Assembly: GCF_017833295.1 (NCBI RefSeq)
Contig: NZ_JAFIBW010000001.1
Location: 3,238,001 to 3,302,000, forward strand
DNA length: 64,000 nucleotides
From: Methylobacterium sp. PvR107
GTDB lineage: Bacteria > Pseudomonadota > Alphaproteobacteria > Rhizobiales > Beijerinckiaceae
Direction of reading: 5' to 3'
Each line of letters opens with the position of its first letter. The first letter of the stretch is position 1. Both the position numbers and the translations under genes were made by a program. This document shows, one piece after another, positions 52,102 to 61,437 of the stretch. The notes beneath the pieces are model-generated. The model was not told the origin of the DNA, did not search any database, and saw nothing but the letters and a program-made list of their open reading frames with translations.

Positions 52102-53115
52102 TCAGAGCGCCCGTACCCGCTGCACCAGCTCGCCGACGAGCCCCCGCGCGGTCCTGCCCTCGGCGGCCGCCCGCCAGGTCAGGCCGATGCGGTGGGAGAG
52201 GGCGTCGCGGGCGAGCTCGGTGACATCCTCCGGGATGACGTGGTCCCGGCCGCGCAGCCAGGCCCGGGCCTTGCCGGCCATCATCAGCGCCAGGGTGCCG
52301 CGCGGCGAGGCCGGGTGCTCGATCATCGCCCGCAGGTCCGGGGCGGCCGCGTCGGTGCGGGTCGCCGCCACCAGCCGGACGAGGTAGTCCTTGAGCGCCG
52401 GCGACACGTAGGTGGCGAGCGCGGCCTCCCGGGCGGCGCGCACGTCGGCCAGCGACAACCGCATGGTCATGGCATCGACATGGTGGGTGATCTCGCCCTC
52501 GACCAGGTCGAGGATCGCCCGCTCGGTGGCCTCGTCGGGCATGTCGACCACGACGTGGAGGAGGAAGCGGTCGAGCTGCGCCTCCGGCAGCGGGAAGGTG
52601 CCGGCATGCTCGATCGGGTTCTGGGTCGCCACGACCATGAACGGGTCGGACAGCCGATGGGTGGTCCCTGAGACCGTCACCTGCCCCTCGGCCATGGATT
52701 CGAGCAGCGCCGACTGCACCTTCGGGGGGGCGCGGTTGACCTCGTCGACCAGCACGAGGGCGTGGAACAGCGGCCCCGGCAGGAACTCGAACGTGCCGCT
52801 GTCCTGCCGCCAGACGGTGGTGCCGGTCAGATCGGCCGGCATCAGGTCCGGCGTGCACTGGATGCGCGCGAAGGAGCCGTCGAGCCCGTCGGCGAGCCGC
52901 TTGACCGCGCGGGTCTTGGCCAGCCCCGGCGCGCCCTCGATCAGCAGGTGGCCGCCGGTCAGGAGCCCGATCAGCAGGCGCTCGACGAGGCCGGCGCTGC
53001 CGATCAGGCCGCGCTCCAGCCCCTCGCGCAACGCCATGACGCGGCCGTGCAGATCCGCATCCGGGAGGCTCTCGGGCCGGCGTTCGGCAAGGGCCCCGCT
53101 CAGCATCCCACTCAT
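52102..53115 (-). CDS. moxR: MoxR-family AAA+ ATPase
   Basis: 337 aa from the ATG at 53115. Walker A is GAPGLAKTRAVKRLA (an AAA+ variant of GxxGxxKT), Walker B VLVDEVNRAPPKVQ, sensor 1 VVATQNPIEHAG, and the arginine-finger region LPEAQLDRFLLH. MoxR proteins are chaperone-like AAA+ ATPases for protein complexes with metal cofactors. First gene of the operon, divergent from mgtC. Confidence 0.95.
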   Translation of the reverse strand: MSGMLSGALAERRPESLPDADLHGRVMALREGLERGLIGSAGLVERLLIGLLTGGHLLIEGAPGLAKTRAVKRLADGLDGSFARIQCTPDLMPADLTGTTVWRQDSGTFEFLPGPLFHALVLVDEVNRAPPKVQSALLESMAEGQVTVSGTTHRLSDPFMVVATQNPIEHAGTFPLPEAQLDRFLLHVVVDMPDEATERAILDLVEGEITHHVDAMTMRLSLADVRAAREAALATYVSPALKDYLVRLVAATRTDAAAPDLRAMIEHPASPRGTLALMMAGKARAWLRGRDHVIPEDVTELARDALSHRIGLTWRAAAEGRTARGLVGELVQRVRAL

Positions 53116-53348
53116 GCGGCGAACGATCCGACGCGGATCGAATCCGCTGCCGCGGCCGTTTCCCGGGCCATCGTGTGGGCCGTGTGCTGCATCCTGCACG
53201 TCTCCTCGGCCGGGTCCCGAATTCTTAAGGGATCCTCAGGCTCTTGCCGGTGTGCCCGCTGCCCGGTGCGGCCGTCAATCCCGCTTCGGACACGCTGTCC
53301 GGTCCGGGCCGGGCCATGGTGTCACGGTTCCGTCACCTCCCCGCTCCC

Positions 53349-54071
53349 ATGAGACCGCGGATGACCAGCTACGCCGCCCTCCCCGAAGAACTGAAATCCG
53401 GCATCGGCCTGCTCGTGGCCTTCGTGCTCGGCACGATCATCGGGGCCGAGCGGCAGTACCGGCAGCGCACGGCCGGCCTGCGCACGGCCGTGCTGGTGGC
53501 GGTGGGCGCGAGCGCCTTCGTGGATCTCGGCATGCGGCTGACCGGCCCGGACGGGGGGGTCCGCACGGTGGCCTACGTGATCTCCGGCATCGGCTTCCTC
53601 GGCGCCGGCGTGATCATGAAGGAGGGCATGAACGTCCGCGGCCTCAACACGGCCGCCACGCTGTGGTGCTCGGCCGCCGTCGGCGCGTTCTGCGGCGCCG
53701 ACCTGCCGCTGGAGGCCGTGTTCGTGATGGTGACGGTGCTGGCCTGCAACACGGCGCTGCGGCCGCTGGTGAACGCCATCAACCGCGCGCCGATCCGCGA
53801 ATCCGCCACCGAGGCGACCTACGAGGTCCAGGTCACCACGGCACCCGGCGAGGCCGGGCCGGCCCAGGACCTGCTGGTCGAGCGCCTGGAGGCGGCCCAT
53901 TACCCGGTCAGCAGCGTCGCGGTCGAGGAGCGCGGCGAGCGCGCGGTCGACGTGGTGGCGACCCTCACGGCCAGCGCCGTGAAGGCGGAGGAGCTCGACG
54001 CCGTCACCGCCGAGCTCGCCCGCGCCCCGGGCATCCGCCACGCCACATGGTCGATCCAGACCGCCGACTGA
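53349..54071 (+). CDS. mgtC: MgtC/SapB-family membrane protein
   Basis: 240 aa. Five membrane segments with the family signature GAERQYRQRTAGLRTAVLVAVGASAF, ISGIGFLGAGVIMKEG and NTAATLWCSAAVG, followed by a soluble ACT-like C-terminal domain (residues about 150-240). MgtC inhibits the F-type ATPase in some pathogens and is linked to Mg2+ limitation. ATG at 53349 preferred; another at 53361. Confidence 0.88.
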   Translation: MRPRMTSYAALPEELKSGIGLLVAFVLGTIIGAERQYRQRTAGLRTAVLVAVGASAFVDLGMRLTGPDGGVRTVAYVISGIGFLGAGVIMKEGMNVRGLNTAATLWCSAAVGAFCGADLPLEAVFVMVTVLACNTALRPLVNAINRAPIRESATEATYEVQVTTAPGEAGPAQDLLVERLEAAHYPVSSVAVEERGERAVDVVATLTASAVKAEELDAVTAELARAPGIRHATWSIQTAD

Positions 54072-54504
54072 CGTTTCCAGGGTCGAAGCCCGATCGGCCC
54101 GGTATCTGCGCGCATATCACCTCAAGCGTCGTCCACGCGGCGCGACGACCGTCCAATGTCGGTCAAGGTCACGCACCTCCGAGGACGGTGAGCACGGGAC
54201 CTGGCCACGCGCCTCCATACCGTCGCGGTCGCGCCGCTCCCGACTTCGGACGTCCGGGTTCTGAAACGCGCGCCTGTTGAACGCTCGCGCGGGGCTTCAA
54301 TCCTCGCGGGCCGCCCCCGGAGACCTTGAGGCGCACGCTTTTCGCGTCCCGCTCGGACGTCACGACCCGTCGGATGGGCGCCTGTCGCGTTCGGCAGACC
54401 GCCCTGCGACCCCGAACGGGCAGTGGTGTTCCGGCGCAAGAAGGCGCATAGCCCCACGATCCCGCCGCGCAAATCCGTGCCCTGGGCGACGAAACGGAGC
54501 CGAG
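54072..54504. other. Gap with no supported gene
   Basis: 433 bp between mgtC and a 51-aa gene. It carries no long frame with typical codon use and no repeat of the window's families. The last 20 bp contain the ribosome-binding site GGAG for the next gene. Confidence 0.5.
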
Positions 54505-54660
54505 ATGGCACGCGAATTCACGACCGGCAAAGCGCAGGCCGTCACCCCCGAGGATTTCAACGAGCGGGTGAAGCGACTCCTGGCCAACAAGCCTGAGCTT
54601 CTCAGGCCTGAACCGAAGACCAGAAACTTCAAGACCAACCGGCAACCGCCGAAGGCCTGA
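54505..54660 (+). CDS. 51-aa conserved-looking basic peptide
   Basis: Too short for confident assignment. ATG at 54505 with GGAG 6 bp upstream. Sequence is basic and helical (TPEDFNERVKRLLANKPELL) with a Lys/Pro tail. Codon use looks genuine. Confidence 0.5.
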   Translation: MAREFTTGKAQAVTPEDFNERVKRLLANKPELLRPEPKTRNFKTNRQPPKA

Positions 54661-54815
54661 GGTCGCGTCCCGGGCGGCGTCTGCCCGGATCGCGGGCGTC
54701 GATCGGTCGCGCTCTGATCCCCTCCGAGGCCCGCGCCTTCGAGGAGCGCCGGTGACGCGATGCTCGCGGCCGGCGCCCTGAGCATCACCGCGCGCAGGAC
54801 GTTCCGCACCCCAAC

Positions 54816-55337
54816 GTGCCGCAACCCGACAGTGAGAGCAGGCCGATCACGATCGAAACAGGCGACCGCGCCGGCGGACGAGCAGCGCCACCGCGATCGG
54901 CCCCGCCCTCGGTTTCGGATCGATCCTGCGGTTCGTGCACGCTGTGTTGCCGGGTTCTGGAGATCCCGGTCCTCGACAAGCCCGCGGGAATCCTGTGCCG
55001 CCACAACACCGGAACGGGATGCGGGATCTACCCCGAGCGCCCGGAGATCTGTGCCCGATGGCATTGCCTCTGGCGCCGGATCGAAGCGCTGCCGGCCGCG
55101 CTGAGGCCCGATCGCTCGGGCGTGATCTTCTCGTTGGAGAGCCGAGCACCGGTCGCAGGGGCTCCCGACGCGGCCTGCATCGTGGGCCGTGCCGTGGACG
55201 GAGCGCAGGCCTTCGATCGATGGGAGGTGATCGAGGCGTTCGCCATGTTCGTTCGCGAGGGATCGCTGCAGGTTTGGAAGGCGTCCGACGGCGAGGCCAC
55301 CCTGCTGAACCCCGGCCCGGAGATCCCGGCCCGCTGA
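54816..55337 (+). CDS. YkgJ-type Cys-cluster protein
   Basis: 173 aa. The YkgJ/zinc-chelator motif is C-G-S-C-T-L-C-C near residue 40 followed by CRHNTGTGCGIYPERPEICARWHCLW, giving eight or more Cys that are predicted to bind Zn or an Fe-S cluster. The first 35 residues are low complexity. Function unknown. Confidence 0.82.
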   Translation: MPQPDSESRPITIETGDRAGGRAAPPRSAPPSVSDRSCGSCTLCCRVLEIPVLDKPAGILCRHNTGTGCGIYPERPEICARWHCLWRRIEALPAALRPDRSGVIFSLESRAPVAGAPDAACIVGRAVDGAQAFDRWEVIEAFAMFVREGSLQVWKASDGEATLLNPGPEIPAR

Positions 55338-55473
55338 CGGCGCTGGTGAGCGGGGTCGAGGGGGACGTCAACGTCACCGGCGCGCTGATACGCGACGCGG
55401 CGCGCGGCGCGGATGTCAGATCCGTTCGGACGAAGCGGGATGACGCACACGCGCCATCCCGACAACGAAAGCC

Positions 55474-55683
55474 TCAGGCGCTCTTCAGGTTGGCAGCGCT
55501 CTCCTTGCCGCTACGCCGGTCAGCCTCGACATCGTAGTCGACCTTCTGACCCTCGATCAGATTGCGCATCCCAGCGCGCTCGACAGCAGAGATATGGACG
55601 AACACGTCCTTGCCGCCGTCGTCGGGCTGGATGAATCCGTAGCCCTTGGTCTCGTTGAACCACTTCACAGTACCGGTAGCCAT
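55474..55683 (-). CDS. cspA: Cold-shock-domain RNA/DNA-binding protein
   Basis: 69 aa. RNP1 KGYGFIQP and RNP2 DVFVHISAV of the cold-shock fold, opening [14 protein letters not shown]. Binds single-stranded nucleic acid as an RNA chaperone. ATG at 55683. Whether it is cold-inducible cannot be seen. Confidence 0.96.
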   Translation of the reverse strand: MATGTVKWFNETKGYGFIQPDDGGKDVFVHISAVERAGMRNLIEGQKVDYDVEADRRSGKESAANLKSA

Positions 55684-55957
55684 AGCGGTAACCCTGGTCG
55701 CCAGCACGCCAACGCGGCGTGCCGTGAAGTTCGAACCCCCTGGGTCGTCTGCCCGTTCCATGCATGGCCCAGATCAGATGACGCCGAAGGGATGATTGCA
55801 GGAACCTTGACAGCGCGACCGGCCTTCGTTCCGGCTGCCGCATCATCCGAGCTATCTTTGCGGCGCACCGAGGCGCAGGATGTCGGCCTCGGCGGTTTCC
55901 GTGCCGCGCGCGCGCCGCCGGGGCTCGTGTTCTCGACTGCAGCGAACAGGCACGCGA

Positions 55958-56236
55958 ATGGCAGACGTCGTGAGCTTTCCAGCCGGCCGCCGTTCGTCCT
56001 GCGCACTCACACCCTACCGGGCCTACCGGTTCGCGCCGGATGGCAGCGTCAGCGCGACCATACCGATCGAGGCCGCCACCGACGCGGAAGCTGCGGAATG
56101 CGCCTTTCATCTGAGCGACGGAGACCGCGTCGAACTCTGGTCCCGTGCCCGCTTCGTCGCCCATGTGGGACCGCTCGACGGTCCGATCGCGGCCTCGATC
56201 GCGTTGCTCGAGGAGGAGCCAACCCCCGATCCCTGA
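55958..56236 (+). CDS. Hypothetical protein
   Basis: 92 aa from the ATG at 55958. It has a YRAYRFAPDGSVSA...IEAATDAEAAECAF pattern and GDRVELWSRARFV, which I recall only as recurring in uncharacterised Methylobacterium proteins. It diverges from cspA. Confidence 0.62.
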   Translation: MADVVSFPAGRRSSCALTPYRAYRFAPDGSVSATIPIEAATDAEAAECAFHLSDGDRVELWSRARFVAHVGPLDGPIAASIALLEEEPTPDP

Positions 56237-56717
56237 GCGCGGCCTTCCGCCGGCGAGGCCGACCGGACAACAGGATCGCGGCGACTGAGAAGTCGCGCGG
56301 CCGCCGGTTGGCCGGATCTCGCCCATCGGGATGGCGGCGTCCGGCGCGTGCCTGACCCGGGACGCGCGCCCGTCAACGGCGGGCCGTCGATATCCCGTCT
56401 CGGACGCCATCGCGCAGACAGGCCCGCATCGGCGCGCCGGCGGGACGCAAGCGGCGCTTCCGGTCAGCCTCGGCCGCTCGATGGCCGGGCCAGTCTTCAC
56501 GCTTCTCCCCACGTGACGGTGACGTCCGCTTCAACGCACCGGGCGTTCCGAAGCGGACCGGCGGACATCCACGCGACCCGGACCTTCCCCGGTCAAGCCG
56601 GCTGCGTTCGAACCCTGGAACGCGGCCCGATCGGGGCCTGCCCAAGCCGGGGCCTGCCGGGTCACGAAACCTCCTGGCCCGATCGGACCTTATCCGGCCG
56701 ATGTCCGGAGACCGACC
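56237..56717. other. Gap with no supported gene
   Basis: 481 bp upstream of the SDR gene. No coding frame with typical third-position GC, no structural RNA that I can fold by eye, no family repeat. Short direct repeats of GGCCTGCC occur near 56635-56660. Confidence 0.5.
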
Positions 56718-57404
56718 ATGACCCAGTCCCAGAAGAGCGCGCTGATCGTCGGGGCCTCCCGCGGCCTCGGGCTCGGCCTCGTCGAGACCTTCCTGGCGCG
56801 CGGCTGGCGCGTCACCGCAACCCAGCGCACGCCGTCCGCCCAGCTCGGCCGCCTGAGCGCGGAGGCGCTGCGCATCGAGACCGCCGACATCGACGACGAT
56901 GCGGGCGTCGCCGCCCTCCACGACCGCCTGGCGGGCCAGTGCTTCGACCTGATCTTCGTGGTGGCCGGCGTCGCCACGCAGGCGCACGATCCGCTCCACG
57001 CGGTGCCCCGGGCGGTGGCCGCGCAGGTCTTCCTCACCAACGCGGTCAGCCCGATCCGCTTCGCCGAGGCGTTCCTCGACCGCCTTGCCCCCGGCGGCAG
57101 CCTCGCGCTGATGAGCTCGGTCCTCGGCAGCGTCGGCCTCAACGACAGCGGCGGCTGGGAGACCTACCGGGCCAGCAAGGCGGCGCTGAACACCCTGGCG
57201 CGCAGCTTCGAGATCCGCCACCGGGCCGAGAACCTGTCGGTGCTGATCCTGCACCCGGGCTGGGTGCGCACCGAGATGGGCGGGGCGGAGGCCGACATCG
57301 ACGTGGAGACCAGCGTCACGGGGCTCGCCGACGTGATCGCGGACCGGCTCGGCCGGCCGGGCGCCCATTACCTCGACTACACGGGCAAGACACTGCCGTG
57401 GTGA
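56718..57404 (+). CDS. Short-chain dehydrogenase/reductase
   Basis: 228 aa. Cofactor motif IVGASRGLGLGL (GxxxGxG), catalytic Ser in LMSSVLGS, and Y-x-x-x-K in YRASKAAL. The dinucleotide loop ends with ATQRTPS, compatible with NADP(H). The substrate is unknown; csgA-like or carbonyl reductase groups are candidates. Confidence 0.9.
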   Translation: MTQSQKSALIVGASRGLGLGLVETFLARGWRVTATQRTPSAQLGRLSAEALRIETADIDDDAGVAALHDRLAGQCFDLIFVVAGVATQAHDPLHAVPRAVAAQVFLTNAVSPIRFAEAFLDRLAPGGSLALMSSVLGSVGLNDSGGWETYRASKAALNTLARSFEIRHRAENLSVLILHPGWVRTEMGGAEADIDVETSVTGLADVIADRLGRPGAHYLDYTGKTLPW

Positions 57405-57439
57405 CACGGCTGTGGTGACGCGGCCCCGGGCCGGGTCGC

Positions 57440-57793
57440 TCAGCGGCGCGGGTCGAGAGGCCGGACCCGGCGCTCGATCACCACGGTCGGGCGGGTGCGC
57501 CGCTCGACGACGACGGTGCGGGGCGCCCGGCTCGGGCTCGCATGGGTCAGGATCCGCTCAGAAACGCGCTCGGGCTTGGCCCTCTTGGCCGCCAGGACGT
57601 GCGGGCGGACCTCGTCGGCGGGCAGGCCGATCAGGCCCGCGGCGATCTCGACCTGCTGCTCGACATCGTCGGCGAGGTCCTGCGCGGCGGCGACCGCCTC
57701 GTTCACGGTCGGCGGCTCGCGGCGAACCCGGATCGGGGGCAGGTCGGCGAAGCTCTTCTGCGTCTTCTTCACGGGGCGACTCGCGGTCTTCAT
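57440..57793 (-). CDS. Hypothetical basic protein
   Basis: 117 aa from the ATG at 57793. Helical middle (NEAVAAAQDLADDVEQQVEIAAGLIGL), then a basic C-terminal tail with a repeated VVVERRTRPTVVIERRVRPL pattern. No known family. Confidence 0.6.
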   Translation of the reverse strand: MKTASRPVKKTQKSFADLPPIRVRREPPTVNEAVAAAQDLADDVEQQVEIAAGLIGLPADEVRPHVLAAKRAKPERVSERILTHASPSRAPRTVVVERRTRPTVVIERRVRPLDPRR

Positions 57794-58058
57794 CCGGAAG
57801 ACATAGCGCTTTCCAGCCGGGTTGTGCAGTGCATCAAAAACCGTTGACCGCCGTGCCGGACACATGCCTGGGGGGCGCCTGCTGCAGGAATGGGCAGGGC
57901 GGGAGCGGCCGGCTCAAGCACACGAACAATCCTTCGGCAGAATCCTTCCGGCCTCGCACAGGATGCGGCATAGGAGCGCAGCACACTTCGTGCGACGTCC
58001 GTCGCCACCGTCTCACCGGCGAGGCCGTCATTAAGGCCGCCCGTGCTAGCATCGCCCG

Positions 58059-58904
58059 ATGACCGCGATTCTCGATCCCCGGCTCACCCCGGCGCGTGCC
58101 GACCTCGCCGATCTGCGCCTGCGCGGCCGGGTCGCCGCGGCGCGCTACGTGGCGGCCGCGCCGCGCCGGGTGACGGCGCCGGCGGCGCCGCTGCGGCGGG
58201 CGCCATCCCAAGCGGCCGGGCTCGACACCGAGGCGCTCCTCGGCGACGCCGTCGACCTCTACGACGAGGCGGACGGCTTCGCCTTCGTGCAGCTCGTGCG
58301 CGACGGCTATGTCGGCTACTTGCCGGCCGCGAGCCTGGGCCCGGCCGCGCCGGAGCCGACCCACCGGGTCACGGCCCTGCGCACCTTCCTGTATCCCGAG
58401 CCGGACCTGAAGCGGCCGGTCCGCGCCCATATAAGCCTCGGGGCGCGCCTCGTGGTGACCGGGGAGACGGACGGATATCTGGAGACCCCCGGCGGCTTCG
58501 TCTTCGCCCGCCATTGCGCGCCGGTGACGGCTCGCGAGCCGGACTACGCGGCCACGGCCGCCCGGCTTCTCGGGACGCCGTATCTGTGGGGCGGGCGCAC
58601 CAGCCTCGGGCTCGATTGCTCGGGCCTCGTGCAGCTCTGCCTCGACGCGGCGGGGCTACCCTGCCCGCGCGATGCCGACCTGCAGGAGCGGGACCTCGGC
58701 CAGGCGCTGCCCCGCGATGGCGCGGCCCTGCGCCGGGGCGACTTCGTGTTCTGGCGCGGCCATGTCGGGCTGATGCTCGATGCCGAGACGCTGATCCACG
58801 CCAACGGCCACCACATGGCGGTGGCGGCCGAGCCGCTGGCCGAGGCCAGGGCCCGGATCCAGGCCAACAGTTTCGGTGCCGTGACCGGCTTCCGGCGCCT
58901 TTGA
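58059..58904 (+). CDS. NlpC/P60 family cell-wall peptidase
   Basis: 281 aa without an obvious signal peptide. An N-terminal SH3-like segment (LGDAVDLYDEADGFAFVQL) precedes the cysteine peptidase domain: Cys in LGLDCSGLVQLC, His in WRGHVGLML, and His in LIHANGHHM. Probably a gamma-D-glutamyl-diamino acid endopeptidase of the peptidoglycan recycling type. Confidence 0.87.
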   Translation: MTAILDPRLTPARADLADLRLRGRVAAARYVAAAPRRVTAPAAPLRRAPSQAAGLDTEALLGDAVDLYDEADGFAFVQLVRDGYVGYLPAASLGPAAPEPTHRVTALRTFLYPEPDLKRPVRAHISLGARLVVTGETDGYLETPGGFVFARHCAPVTAREPDYAATAARLLGTPYLWGGRTSLGLDCSGLVQLCLDAAGLPCPRDADLQERDLGQALPRDGAALRRGDFVFWRGHVGLMLDAETLIHANGHHMAVAAEPLAEARARIQANSFGAVTGFRRL

Positions 58905-59036
58905 CCCGGCCGGGGTCCAATTCGCGCGGCAATCGTGCTACAGAGGCGCCCCGCGGCCGTCTTCCTGCCCGGTTCCTGCCCTGTTCATGGGCCAGGAATG
59001 TTGACAGGACAGCCCCGCCCTCGCCACATCCCCAGC

Positions 59037-60041
59037 ATGACCGCCGATATCGCGATTTCTGAGCCCGTTCCGGGCACCGCCGCCGGCAAGCCGCCGCTGG
59101 AGATCCTGCTCTGCGCCCCGCGCGGCTTCTGTGCCGGCGTGGTGCGGGCCATCGACGTGGTGGAGCGGGCGCTCGCCATCTACGGGCCGCCCGTCTACGT
59201 CCGCCACGAGATCGTGCACAACAAGTACGTGGTCGAGAGCCTGAAGCGGAAGGGCGCCGTGTTCGTCCGCGAGCTCGACGAGGTGCCGGACGGCGCCGCC
59301 CCGGTGATCTTCTCGGCCCACGGCGTTGCCAAGACCGTGCCGGCGAATGCTGATTCGCGCGGGCTGACCACGATCGACGCCACCTGCCCGCTGGTCACCA
59401 AGGTCCACCGCGAGGCCGAGATCCACCACAAGCGCGGCCGCCACGTGCTGCTGGTCGGCCATTCCGGCCATCCGGAGGTGGTGGGCACGATGGGCCAGCT
59501 GCCCAAGGGCTCGATCACCCTGGTGGAAGATCTCGAGCAGATCGCGGCCCTGACCCCGGCCAATCCCGACAACCTCGCCTGGGTCACCCAGACGACCCTG
59601 TCGGTGGACGACACAAGGCACATCGTCGAGGCGCTGAAGAAGAAGTTCCCGAACATCACCGGGCCCCACAAGGACGACATCTGCTACGCCACCACCAACC
59701 GCCAGGAGGCGGTGAAGCAGGTGGCGCCGCTGGTCGACGCCCTGATCGTCGTGGGCTCGTCGAACTCGTCGAACTCGCAGCGCCTGCGCGAGGTCGCCGA
59801 GCGCGTCGGCTGCCCGATCACCCGCTTGGTGCTCCGCGCCGAGGAAATCGACTGGCCGGCCTTCGAGGGCATCCGCAAGCTCGGCCTCACCGCCGGCGCC
59901 TCGGCCCCCGAGGTGCTGGTCGAGGAGATCATCGACGCCTTCGCGGCCCGCTACGACGTGATCGTCGACACCGTCTCGACGGTGATCGAGGACATGGTCT
60001 TCCCGCTGCCGCGGGAGCTGCGCAGCGAGGCCGCCGAGTAG
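59037..60041 (+). CDS. ispH: 4-hydroxy-3-methylbut-2-enyl diphosphate reductase
   Basis: 334 aa. Last step of the non-mevalonate isoprenoid pathway. The three cluster-binding Cys are in [19 protein letters not shown] and [11 protein letters not shown]. The ATG at 59037 is preceded by a short leader; an upstream start at 58935 would add an unlikely tail. thrB follows after 91 bp. Confidence 0.97.
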   Translation: MTADIAISEPVPGTAAGKPPLEILLCAPRGFCAGVVRAIDVVERALAIYGPPVYVRHEIVHNKYVVESLKRKGAVFVRELDEVPDGAAPVIFSAHGVAKTVPANADSRGLTTIDATCPLVTKVHREAEIHHKRGRHVLLVGHSGHPEVVGTMGQLPKGSITLVEDLEQIAALTPANPDNLAWVTQTTLSVDDTRHIVEALKKKFPNITGPHKDDICYATTNRQEAVKQVAPLVDALIVVGSSNSSNSQRLREVAERVGCPITRLVLRAEEIDWPAFEGIRKLGLTAGASAPEVLVEEIIDAFAARYDVIVDTVSTVIEDMVFPLPRELRSEAAE

Positions 60042-60075
60042 GCGGCCTGGACACAGGCGTGGCAGGCTTTATGCG

Positions 60076-60093
60076 GGGGCGCTTCGGCGCCCC
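60076..60093 (+). terminator. UUCG-tetraloop hairpin after ispH
   Basis: GGGGCGC-TTCG-GCGCCCC, a perfect 7-bp stem. No T-run follows, so it may attenuate rather than stop transcription into thrB. Confidence 0.45.
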
Positions 60094-60132
60094 TCGTCGT
60101 ATCGAAGTTCCAAAAATTCAGAGCGCGAACAC

Positions 60133-61098
60133 GTGGCCGTCTACACCGAGGTATCCGACGCTGCGCTCGCCGACTTCCTGTCGGCCTACGCGATCGGCGG
60201 CCTGCTCTCCTACAAGGGCATCGCCGAGGGCGTCGAGAACTCGAACTTCTTCCTGCACACCACCGGCGGCTCCTACATCCTGACCCTTTACGAGAAGCGG
60301 GTCCGGGAACAGGACCTGCCGTTCTTCATCGGCCTGATGGAGCATCTCTCGGCCCGCGGCCTCGCCTGCCCGCAGCCGGTGCGGGACCGGGCCGGTCAGG
60401 CCCTTGGGCAGCTCTGCGGCCGGCCCGCCGCCATCGTGAGCTTCCTGGAGGGCGTCTCGGTCAAGGCACCGGGCGCGGAGCATTGCCGAGAGCTCGGCCG
60501 GGCGCTGGCCGCGCTCCACGAAGCCGGCCGGGACTTCGCCATGGTGCGGGACAACAGCCTCTCGGTCTCGTCCTGGCGGCCGCTGTTCGCGCAGGCCGAG
60601 GCCCAGGCCGATTCGGTCGAGCCCGGCCTCGCGGCGCGCACCCGGGCCGACCTCGCCGTTCTCGAGGCGCAGTGGCCGCTGGACCTGCCGGGCGGCGTGA
60701 TCCATGCCGACCTGTTCACCGACAACGTGTTCTTCATCGGCGACGCGCTGTCGGGCCTGATCGACTTCTACTTCGCCTGCACGGATGCGTTCGCCTACGA
60801 CCTCGCGGTCTGCCTCAACGCGTGGTGCTTCGACCCCGACGGCACCTTCCACCGCGACAGGGCGGCGGCCCTGATCGCCGGCTACGAGGCGGTGCGGCCG
60901 CTCGAGCCCGCCGAGGTCGCGTCCCTGCCGATCCTGTGCCGGGGCGCGGCCTTGCGCTTCATGCTGACCCGCCTGGTCGACTGGCTGAACGTGCCGCCGG
61001 GCGCCCTGGTGAAGCCCAAGGACCCGCGGGAATTCGATCGTCGGCTCACCTTCCACCGGCAGGCGCGGGACGCCCGGGATTACGGGCGGCCGGGCTGA
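60133..61098 (+). CDS. thrB: Homoserine kinase (ThrB, aminoglycoside-phosphotransferase-like type)
   Basis: 321 aa from a GTG at 60133. This is the APH-fold homoserine kinase of alphaproteobacteria, not the GHMP type. It shows GIAEGVENSNFFLHTTGG near the N-terminus, catalytic region VIHADLFTDNVFF, and the metal-binding GLIDFYFACTD (Brenner motif). In the usual ispH-thrB-rnhA order rnhA should follow; it does not, and a repeat comes instead. Confidence 0.92.
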   Translation: MAVYTEVSDAALADFLSAYAIGGLLSYKGIAEGVENSNFFLHTTGGSYILTLYEKRVREQDLPFFIGLMEHLSARGLACPQPVRDRAGQALGQLCGRPAAIVSFLEGVSVKAPGAEHCRELGRALAALHEAGRDFAMVRDNSLSVSSWRPLFAQAEAQADSVEPGLAARTRADLAVLEAQWPLDLPGGVIHADLFTDNVFFIGDALSGLIDFYFACTDAFAYDLAVCLNAWCFDPDGTFHRDRAAALIAGYEAVRPLEPAEVASLPILCRGAALRFMLTRLVDWLNVPPGALVKPKDPREFDRRLTFHRQARDARDYGRPG

Positions 61099-61437
61099 GA
61101 CCGAATGAGCCCCGCGGGGGCCGAGCCCTTCCAGCCGAACTGGCGAACCGCTGGACAACCGGGTTGATGAAGCCGTTCAAGCGGCGGCGAGCACGGATCC
61201 ATCTGCCGCGACCGGTTTGAAGGAGGCCACCCCGTCATTCCGGGGCCGCGCAGCGGAGCCCGGAATGACGGGGTTCGCGACTGCGATGCTTTCCTACAGA
61301 GACGACGACCAGGCGATCTGCGCGCACGGGCGATGAAAACTGCACTGTGCGCAGTCCTTCGTCCGCCGGGAAGGGAGCGCGGGAAGGGAGCGGCGCGGAG
61401 CCGATTGCTCCCGTTCTCGACCGAACGAATCGGCCGC
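61099..61437. other. Gap with palindromic repeat between thrB and zwf
   Basis: 339 bp between convergent genes. Holds the 40-bp repeat at 61232-61271; no gene supported in the rest. Confidence 0.55.
61232..61271. repeat. 40-bp palindromic repeat, CCGTCATTCCGGG family
   Basis: Both 13-bp arms are identical to the copy at 17021-17060; only one loop base differs (GCGGAG instead of GCGAAG). Confidence 0.9.

Noticed and set aside
52100..52858. N-terminal 250 residues of the long DUF58 frame
   Set aside because: This stretch is an out-of-frame reading of MoxR; the DUF58 gene begins at the GTG after the MoxR stop.
56600..56630. GTTCGAACCC motif resembling a tRNA T-arm
   Set aside because: The flanking bases do not pair into a five-base T-stem, and no acceptor or anticodon arm is found on either strand.
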